DNA from: CAMLHU01 sp031393795
GTDB lineage: Bacteria > Gemmatimonadota > Gemmatimonadetes > Gemmatimonadales > GWC2-71-9
Length of the DNA stretch: 20,706 bases
Direction of reading: 5' to 3'
Assembly: GCA_031393795.1 (NCBI GenBank)
Contig: JANMWE010000237.1
Span: 1 to 20,706, forward strand
The translations under genes were made by a program, and so were the position numbers. The notes beneath the pieces are model-generated. The model was not told where the DNA came from. It saw only the letters and a program-made list of their open reading frames with translations, and did not search any database. Position 1 is the stretch's first letter. Each line of letters opens with the position of its first letter. Of the stretch, positions 5,695 through 11,183 are shown piece after piece.

Positions 5695-6636
5695 ACTTCT
5701 GGCCACCTGGTCGGCCTTCACGTTGGCGGGATTGAAGCGTCGGGCGGCCTTCAGGATCGTCTCGATGGTGTCGTCGAAATCCGGGTGTTTCTCCTTGACC
5801 CATCGCAGGTGATTGATCCGTGCCACGACGAAGGCCTTGAGGTACGGGCTCTCGAGCCCCTTCTCCTTGAGCTTCTTCACCGCCTCGTTCACGTGCTCGT
5901 TCAGCTCCAGCAGCTTGGCGGCGCGCCGCTTCCGCTCCTCGAGCGCGGCGGGGAGCTTGGACGTGAGGAATGCGTCGATCCGCTTGAGGATCGAGTGGTA
6001 CGCCCCGCCCGAGAACCGTCCATTCTCCTGATAGCAGAGCCCGAGGGTGATGAACGCCGCCTCCTCGAACACCTCCGCAAAGCTCTTCTCGGCGGCGTCG
6101 TCCATCTCGCTCAGCGCCTGCGCCAGGCGGGAGACCTCGAGCGACTTCTCCCGGAGGTTGTGGGCCTTCTCGGTGTTGAGCGCCAGGATGCGGTGCGCCA
6201 CCTCCGGTTCCGGCACCACCAAGGCCACGATCGCCTTGGCGCCGAGCTGGGTCATCGCGCCGAGGCGGTGATAGCCGTTCGGTGACCAGTAGCGTCCCGG
6301 CTCCGCTGGCACGGCGATGATCGGATCCAGGAATCGGTCGAGCTTGTCGATCGCATCGGCCAGGCGGGCAACGTGGGTGTCCGAGAGGTCGCGCTGGTAG
6401 GGGGTCGGCGCGACGATATCGATAGGAAGGGCGGCCAGAAGCTGCCAGCGGCCGCCGAGGGGATCGCGGTAGGTGGCGAGGACGGTGCCGCCGTCCGTGG
6501 CGATCCGCTTGGCGAGGGCCTCGACCGGGGCCGGGGGGGCGGTACTATCGAGCTTGGAGGCGTCGAGGCCGCGGGTCTTGGCCGCGCCGGCCTTCTTCGA
6601 CTTCTTGGGGGCGCGCTTCTTCTTGGGGGCAGGCAT
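5668..6636 (-). CDS. Stand-alone ParB/Srx-fold protein with a basic N-terminal tail
   Basis: The protein has 322 residues. Residues 1-23 are a Lys/Ala/Pro tail (MPAPKKKRAPKKSKKAG) resembling histone-H1-like DNA-binding tails. Residues 68-160 form a ParB N-terminal domain: LLAALPIDIVAPTPYQRDLS, then LADAIDKLDRFLDPIIAV, then YWSPNGYHRLGAM, where NGYHR stands in place of the ParB CTP-binding GERRxRA box, and then ALNTEKAHNLREKSLE. The region from 195 on (RFSGGAYHSILKRIDAFL, a charged helix 232-260, SPYLKAFVVARIN) is shared with stand-alone ParB-domain proteins as I recall them. No helix-turn-helix typical of Spo0J/ParB segregation proteins is visible and no ParA is nearby. A role in chromosome segregation is therefore not supported; DNA or nucleotide binding is plausible. 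Its ATG directly follows the TGA of the GGDEF gene (TGAATG), so translation is probably coupled. Confidence 0.8.
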   Translation of the reverse strand: MPAPKKKRAPKKSKKAGAAKTRGLDASKLDSTAPPAPVEALAKRIATDGGTVLATYRDPLGGRWQLLAALPIDIVAPTPYQRDLSDTHVARLADAIDKLDRFLDPIIAVPAEPGRYWSPNGYHRLGAMTQLGAKAIVALVVPEPEVAHRILALNTEKAHNLREKSLEVSRLAQALSEMDDAAEKSFAEVFEEAAFITLGLCYQENGRFSGGAYHSILKRIDAFLTSKLPAALEERKRRAAKLLELNEHVNEAVKKLKEKGLESPYLKAFVVARINHLRWVKEKHPDFDDTIETILKAARRFNPANVKADQVARSGGAPSTEE

Positions 6637-8055
6637 TCAGGGAGTGTGCGGCTCGGGGTTCGGGGGGGCAAGGGGTTCGCGCCGCGCGAGGGCGCGACCA
6701 CGGTAGAGTTTGCGATCCGCGGCCTCGATGAGGGCGTCCGGGGTGGCACCGTCCCGCGGGTGGATCGCCACGCCCTGGCTCGCCCGCAGGGCGGGGCGCT
6801 CAGGATCGGCCGCGAGCCCTGCGCTGACACGCTCTCCCACGTTGAGCGCCTCTTCCTCCGTCGTCTCGGGGAGGAGGAGGGCGAATTCGTCGCCGCCGTA
6901 CCGTGCGGCCGTATCCACGACCCGGGCCGAATCGCGCAAGACCTCCGCGACCCGGCAGAGCGCTCGGCTCCCGGTGAGGTGGCCGTGGCGGTCGTTGATC
7001 TGCTTCAGGCCATCGACATCCATTAACAGCAGCGCGAAAGGTCGCCCGGTCCGTTCGGAGCGTTCGATCTCCGCCTCGAGGTTGGTGATGAGGTGGCGAT
7101 AGTTGGCGATGCCGGTGAGCGGGTCGCGGGTCGCCAGCGCCAGGAGCTGCGTTTCGGCGACCTTCCGTTCGGTCACTGCGGCCGCGAGCGTCAGGGTCAT
7201 CACCGCCGCGACCGCCATGTACGTCTGCAGCAGGAGGAGCGAGGCGTTGGTGCCGGGCGCGCCGAAGGAGTCGTTCTGGTGCGCCATCCCCCAGACGGCG
7301 ATCGCGCCGAGGAGCAGGATGGCCGTCGAGGCTTCGCGGGGTCCGAAGCGGGCCGCCGCCCAGGTGAGGAAGGGGATGCAAAGGAAGCGGAGCTGCGGCC
7401 CGCCGATCCCGAGCTCGGGGAGGCCGCCGAAGAGGCCGAACCCCACCACGACCAGTCCCAGGAGCAAGGCCAACGACTCCAGCCCTCGCTCCCGCTGCCA
7501 GCGGCCGAGGGGGATCGTGATCCAGGTCAGGAGTACCGGAGCGACCAGCAGGTCGCCCGACACGTCTCCCAGCCACCAGGTGGACCAGATCGAGCCGGCC
7601 GTCCCTGGGGGCACGAGGCCCGCGAGATGCAGCGAAACGACCCCCAGGGTCGCGCTCACCATCGTGCTTAGGAGGGCCGCGAGCAGCGTGAATTTGAAGA
7701 CCCCTTCGGCGCGATTCAGGCAGTGGCGCCCACCGGCGAAACGGGTCACCAACCACGCCCCGACGACCCCCTCGAGGGTGTTGCCGGCCGCGATCCCGAG
7801 CGACGTCGCGACCGTCCCGGCCGTCGTCAGATTCACGAGAAAGGCGCCGAGGAAGATCGCCGGCCAGACCCGGTAGCCGAGGATGAGGAAGGCGACGAGG
7901 GCCAAGCCCGTGGCGGGCCAGATCGGCGTGGCGCTGGGGAAGGCGAAGGCGAGGCGGAGCCCCGCCTTGCCGACGATGAAATAGGCCGTGAAGAGGAGGG
8001 AGGCGACGCCCAGGTCCCCGGCAAAGTGCGGGCGCGGCCTCTCGAGGGTGGGCAT
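6637..8055 (-). CDS. Membrane diguanylate cyclase, MASE1-GGDEF
   Basis: The protein has 472 residues. The ATG at 8055 is chosen over a GTG at 8118 because a promoter places the transcript start exactly there. Residues 15-295 hold multiple hydrophobic helices with MASE1 features (YFIVGKAGLRLAF, SATPIWPATGLAL, WWLGDVSGDLLVAPVLL). MASE1 is a membrane sensor domain whose ligands are mostly unknown. Residues 300-455 are a GGDEF domain: DPLTGIANYR (311-320), MDVDGLKQINDRHGH (345-359) and the intact active site RYGGDEF (385-391). An RVVD inhibitory-site motif (378-381) lies five residues before GGDEF. The enzyme should make c-di-GMP from two GTP at the inner membrane, with product inhibition. It heads an operon with the ParB-like and Ig-like genes. 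Confidence 0.93.
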   Translation of the reverse strand: MPTLERPRPHFAGDLGVASLLFTAYFIVGKAGLRLAFAFPSATPIWPATGLALVAFLILGYRVWPAIFLGAFLVNLTTAGTVATSLGIAAGNTLEGVVGAWLVTRFAGGRHCLNRAEGVFKFTLLAALLSTMVSATLGVVSLHLAGLVPPGTAGSIWSTWWLGDVSGDLLVAPVLLTWITIPLGRWQRERGLESLALLLGLVVVGFGLFGGLPELGIGGPQLRFLCIPFLTWAAARFGPREASTAILLLGAIAVWGMAHQNDSFGAPGTNASLLLLQTYMAVAAVMTLTLAAAVTERKVAETQLLALATRDPLTGIANYRHLITNLEAEIERSERTGRPFALLLMDVDGLKQINDRHGHLTGSRALCRVAEVLRDSARVVDTAARYGGDEFALLLPETTEEEALNVGERVSAGLAADPERPALRASQGVAIHPRDGATPDALIEAADRKLYRGRALARREPLAPPNPEPHTP

Positions 8056-8090
8056 CGGGGTATGATGTGGCCCGCCCCGCCAAAGGTCAA
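8056..8090 (-). promoter_or_regulatory. Predicted leaderless promoter of the GGDEF operon
   Basis: Minus strand: TTGACC (8090-8085, five of six consensus), a 17-bp spacer, CATCAT (8067-8062, four of six), then six bases to the A of the ATG at 8055. The usual start point thus coincides with the first base of the start codon. No Shine-Dalgarno sequence is present, as expected for a leaderless mRNA. Confidence 0.55.
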
Positions 8091-8212
8091 TGCTCCGCGG
8101 CCGAGTGATGCTGGTCACGGCCCTGGATGACCCAGGATCCTGACCTCCTCTCTCCCTGTCCGCGCGCTCGGATCGGGAGGCCGATCGGCTCCCATTCTCG
8201 CGGCCAGCAGGC

Positions 8213-8218
8213 TACAAT
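8213..8218 (+). promoter_or_regulatory. Candidate -10 element for the DinB-like gene
   Basis: TACAAT (five of six consensus) stands 93 bp ahead of the DinB-like start codon in the divergent interval. No good -35 is seen at 16-18 bp upstream, so this is weak. The ribosome site itself is clear: GGAGG six bases before the ATG at 8312. Confidence 0.3.
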
Positions 8219-8311
8219 ATCCTCCATGGATCCCCTCTCCCACGTGCTCGCGCCGGCCGCCTGACCGGCACCCGCGCCGTTCCTTACCACCGCAACAGAC
8301 GGAGGATCACG

Positions 8312-8794
8312 ATGAGCAAGCGATCGAATCTCCTGGCCGACCGGCTCGAGCGAGGCGCCGCCGCCCTCGCCACCCTGGCGGAATCCCTGACCGAGAAGGA
8401 ATGGGCCCGCCCCATCCCCCACGACGGCCGCACGGTCGGCGTCGTGGTGCACCACGTCGCGAGCGTCTATCCGGTCGAGATCGGGCTGGCGCAGACCCTC
8501 GCCGCCGGGAAGCCCGTGGAGGGTGTGACGATGGACGACGTCCACGCGATGAACGCGGGGCACGCCAAGGCGCACGCCCAGGCCACCAAGGGGGAGGCCG
8601 TGGCGCTCCTCAGGACCAACAGCGCCGTCGCGGCGGCCGCGATCCGCGCGTTCGATGACGCGGCACTGGACGCGGCGGCCCCGGCCTCGCTCTACCACAA
8701 CGCGCCGATCACCTGCCAGTTCATGCTGGAGGACCACGCGGTGCGTCACAGCTATCACCACCTGGCGATCATCCGGACCGTGCTGGGGCGGTAG
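8312..8794 (+). CDS. DinB-like four-helix metalloprotein
   Basis: The protein has 160 residues, typical for the DinB/YfiT-like superfamily, and is the only plus-strand gene. GGAGG precedes the ATG with six-base spacing. The expected metal-binding histidines are present: VVVHHVAS (His47/48) in the second helix, and MLEDHAVRHSYHHLAII (His142, His146, His149/150) in the last. The superfamily includes bacillithiol, mycothiol and glutathione S-transferases, maleylpyruvate isomerases and many uncharacterised proteins. The thiol or substrate cannot be told from the sequence. Cytoplasmic, no signal peptide. It is transcribed away from the GGDEF operon and converges on the Ser/Thr kinase fusion gene. 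Confidence 0.88.
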   Translation: MSKRSNLLADRLERGAAALATLAESLTEKEWARPIPHDGRTVGVVVHHVASVYPVEIGLAQTLAAGKPVEGVTMDDVHAMNAGHAKAHAQATKGEAVALLRTNSAVAAAAIRAFDDAALDAAAPASLYHNAPITCQFMLEDHAVRHSYHHLAIIRTVLGR

Positions 8795-8815
8795 TCGCCC
8801 CCGGTCATTATGAAG

Positions 8816-8846
8816 CCGAGGTCGGCGGCAGCCCCCGCGGCCTCGG
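8816..8846. terminator. Possible bidirectional terminator between convergent genes
   Basis: CCGAGGTCG (8816-8824) pairs with CGGCCTCGG (8838-8846), with one G-T wobble and a 13-nt loop. It lies in the 77-bp gap between the DinB-like stop and the convergent kinase stop. A GC palindrome, CAGCGCGCGCGCTG, follows at 8856-8869. Neither has a real T-run, so termination strength is doubtful. Confidence 0.35.
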
Positions 8847-8871
8847 TCCCCAGTTCAGCGCGCGCGCTGCC

Positions 8872-10815
8872 TCAGTCCAGTTGGGCCAGGAGTTCGCCCA
8901 GCGCCGCGGCGCTGTCCGGGCGATCGGTCGCCTCCCGCGACAGGAGTCGCATCACCAGCGACGACAGGAGCACGGGGACCTCCGCGTTCCGTTCATGCGG
9001 GGAACGGGGCACCTGGTGGAGCACCTTGGCGATGAGGGAGATCGGGTTCAGCGCCTCGTGGGGTAGTGCACCCGTCAGGCACTCATACAGGACAACGCCG
9101 GCCGCATACAGGTCGCTCCGGGCGTCGACCGTCTCCGCCAGCAGCTGCTCCGGGGACATATAGGCCGGCGTCCCGACCACCATCCCCGACTGGGTGATGG
9201 TGCTCGTGTGGTCGGCAAGGGTGGCGATCCCGAAGTCCATCACCTTGAGCACCCCCGCCGCATCGAGCAGCATGTTCTGCGGCTTGATGTCGCGGTGGAT
9301 CACTCCTTGCTCGTGCGCGACGGCGAGCGAGGCCGCCAACTGGCGCGCGATGCCCAGGGTCGCCGCGGGGGAGAGGGTGCCCCGCAGGTCGATCAGGTCG
9401 CGGAGGGTGATCCCCTCGACGTATTCCATCGTGACGTAGTACGCTCCGTCGGCCTCGCCGAAGTCGTGGGTGCGGACCACATTGGTGTGCGAGATGCGCC
9501 GCGCCAGGCGGATCTCGCGCTTGAACCGTTCCACCATCGTCGGGTCGCCCCGCATCGTCTCCGGCCGCAGCAGCTTGATGGCGATGTCCTCGGCCAGCTC
9601 CCGGTCGTGCGCCTTGTACACCGTCCCCATCCCGCCGCGGCCGACCACCCGGATAATGGTGTATCGGTCGCCGAAACGGGCCCCCGGCAGAAGGGTGCCG
9701 GCGTCGAGCTCGCCGCCCGCGGTCTCGGCGGTGGCGCGCTTGGCCTCGTCGATCTCCAGCCGCAGGGTGTTCACCTGGCTGCTGAGCCGTTCCTCCCGCG
9801 CCTTGACCCCCGCCGCCATCGCGTCGAAGACGCGCGCGAGGCGGCCGATGGCGTCGTCCCGCCGCCCGACCTCCGTGAGCCCCCCGGGGAGATAGCGTCC
9901 CTGTTCCACCGCCACCGCGGCCTCCACCACCCGGTCCACCTGGCGGAGATAGTCCACCTCCATATCGCGCAGACGCTTCTTCTCGACCGAGGCGCTGACC
10001 CGCGCGCGAAGCAGGACGGGGTCGAACGGTTTGGGGAGGAAGTCGTCGGCGCCAGCCTCGATACAGCCGGCGATGGTCTCGAGCTCGTCCGCCGCGGAGA
10101 TCATCACCACCGGCAGGTCGCGCGTGGCAGGATCCTGTTTGATCCTCGTCAGGACCTCCTTCCCGTCGATCCCCGGCATCCGCACATCGAGCAGCATCAG
10201 GTCGAAGGAGCTGGCGTGGGTCATTGCGAGGGCCGTCGCCCCGTCACCCGCGGAGGCGACCTCGTAGCCCTGGCGCACAAGGTGTCGCAGCAGCACGTCG
10301 CGATTCTCTGCCACATCGTCCACCACGAGGATCCGTCCGCGAGCGGTCCCCTCCGCCGAAGACTCCGCGGACGCGGTCGGCACCGGCACCGGCGTCGGCG
10401 CCGCTGACGCCAGCGCGGCGGGACGCTGGACCGCAAGGAGCCGCCCGGTGGCGTGGCGCACCTTGGCGACGTCGGCCCCGAACCCCGTGGGGGGCGTGGC
10501 GGTCCCGGCGGGATGGAGCACCTCCATCGCGGCGAGGATCCGGTCGTGCGGTCCGCTCATCCGGACCCGGAGCGCCTCGATCGCACTTGGCGTCACGGTG
10601 TTCCCGGTGGCCGGAAGGGCCGCTTCGATCTGGACCAATACGTCGCGCGCGGCTTCGAGCGCCGCGCGGAGCGGGGCACGGCGCCGGTCGTCCATGTCGT
10701 CGGCGGCCTCCTCCAGGAGCAGCTCGCAGTAGCCGACGATGTGGTTCACCGGCGTCCGGAGGTCGTGGCGAAGGGCCGCGACCTGTCCCGCGGGGAGCGC
10801 GTCCGGGGCGTTCAC
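8872..10815 (-). CDS. Fusion of DHp (HisKA-like), receiver, HAMP-like and Ser/Thr kinase domains
   Basis: The protein has 647 residues and a GTG start that overlaps the preceding receiver gene by 4 nt (GTGA). Residues 10-65 are a His-phosphotransfer H-box (LRHDLRTPVNHIVGYCELLLEE, His17), with a matching second helix at about 113-130 (ADVAKVRHATGRLLAV); no HATPase domain follows. Residues 160-275 are a receiver with acidic Asp165/166, phospho-acceptor Asp210 (LLLDVRMPG) and Lys262. Residues 288-345 resemble a HAMP unit without membrane helices (AVAVEQGRYLPGG, IGRLARVFDAMAAGVKAREERL), followed by a coiled coil to about 362. Residues 385-640 are a complete Hanks-type kinase: GRGGMG (392-397), AIK Lys414, Glu434, HRDIKPQN (507-514), DFG Asp527 and GTPAYMSPEQ (548-557). 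Catalytic residues are all present, so an active cytoplasmic Ser/Thr kinase controlled by Asp210 phosphorylation is likely. The DHp-REC-HAMP front half resembles that of some bacterial adenylate cyclases, with a kinase as output here. Confidence 0.92.
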   Translation of the reverse strand: MNAPDALPAGQVAALRHDLRTPVNHIVGYCELLLEEAADDMDDRRRAPLRAALEAARDVLVQIEAALPATGNTVTPSAIEALRVRMSGPHDRILAAMEVLHPAGTATPPTGFGADVAKVRHATGRLLAVQRPAALASAAPTPVPVPTASAESSAEGTARGRILVVDDVAENRDVLLRHLVRQGYEVASAGDGATALAMTHASSFDLMLLDVRMPGIDGKEVLTRIKQDPATRDLPVVMISAADELETIAGCIEAGADDFLPKPFDPVLLRARVSASVEKKRLRDMEVDYLRQVDRVVEAAVAVEQGRYLPGGLTEVGRRDDAIGRLARVFDAMAAGVKAREERLSSQVNTLRLEIDEAKRATAETAGGELDAGTLLPGARFGDRYTIIRVVGRGGMGTVYKAHDRELAEDIAIKLLRPETMRGDPTMVERFKREIRLARRISHTNVVRTHDFGEADGAYYVTMEYVEGITLRDLIDLRGTLSPAATLGIARQLAASLAVAHEQGVIHRDIKPQNMLLDAAGVLKVMDFGIATLADHTSTITQSGMVVGTPAYMSPEQLLAETVDARSDLYAAGVVLYECLTGALPHEALNPISLIAKVLHQVPRSPHERNAEVPVLLSSLVMRLLSREATDRPDSAAALGELLAQLD

Positions 10816-11183
10816 GCCGCGCCGCCGAGCAGGGCGGTCATCTTGCCGAGGAGCCGGGTGATCTCGACCGGCTTGGTGTCATAATCGCTGCATCCCGCTT
10901 CCATCGCCTTGTCGCGGTCTCCCGCCATCGCGTGGGCGGTAAGGGCGATGATCGGCACGCGCGCGAGCGCCGGTTCCGCGCGGATCTGCCGGGTGGCCTC
11001 CCAGCCGTCGATCACCGGGAGGCTCATGTCCATCAGGATGATGTCATACGGGCCGGCCTTCGCCATCGCCACCCCCTCGGCGCCGTCGACGGCCATCGCG
11101 ACCTCGTAGCCCACCTTGATCAGGCGGCGCGAGAGCATATCGCGGTTCATCTCGTTGTCCTCGACCAGCAACACGCGTGGCAT
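10812..11183 (-). CDS. Single-domain response regulator (CheY-like receiver)
   Basis: The protein has 123 residues and only a receiver fold: VEDN (Asp9), phospho-acceptor Asp52 (LMDMSLPVIDG), Thr82 (ALTAHAM) and Lys104 (TKP). There is no output domain. The start is ATG 11183, with GGAG eight bases upstream; it overlaps the TGA of the histidine kinase gene by one base (TGATG). A GTG one codon earlier is the alternative. Its 3' end overlaps the kinase fusion gene by 4 nt. Placed between a hybrid kinase and a DHp-containing Ser/Thr kinase, it probably shuttles phosphoryl groups or competes for them. Confidence 0.93.
   Translation of the reverse strand: MPRVLLVEDNEMNRDMLSRRLIKVGYEVAMAVDGAEGVAMAKAGPYDIILMDMSLPVIDGWEATRQIRAEPALARVPIIALTAHAMAGDRDKAMEAGCSDYDTKPVEITRLLGKMTALLGGAA

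Noticed and set aside
5668..6636. Chromosome or plasmid partition ParB, with a nearby origin
   Set aside because: There is no helix-turn-helix, no ParA gene, no parS-like or DnaA-box cluster, and the CTP-binding box is replaced. Only the ParB-fold domain is claimed.
8087..8761. Minus-strand open frame of 224 codons opposite the DinB-like gene
   Set aside because: The plus-strand gene has a clear ribosome site and the DinB histidine pattern; the minus frame has only low-complexity sequence and would overlap the GGDEF promoter.
8856..8869. Perfect palindrome CAGCGCGCGCGCTG as an operator or terminator
   Set aside because: It is a simple alternating GC run in a short convergent gap with no T-run or promoter nearby, and chance is likely at this base composition.
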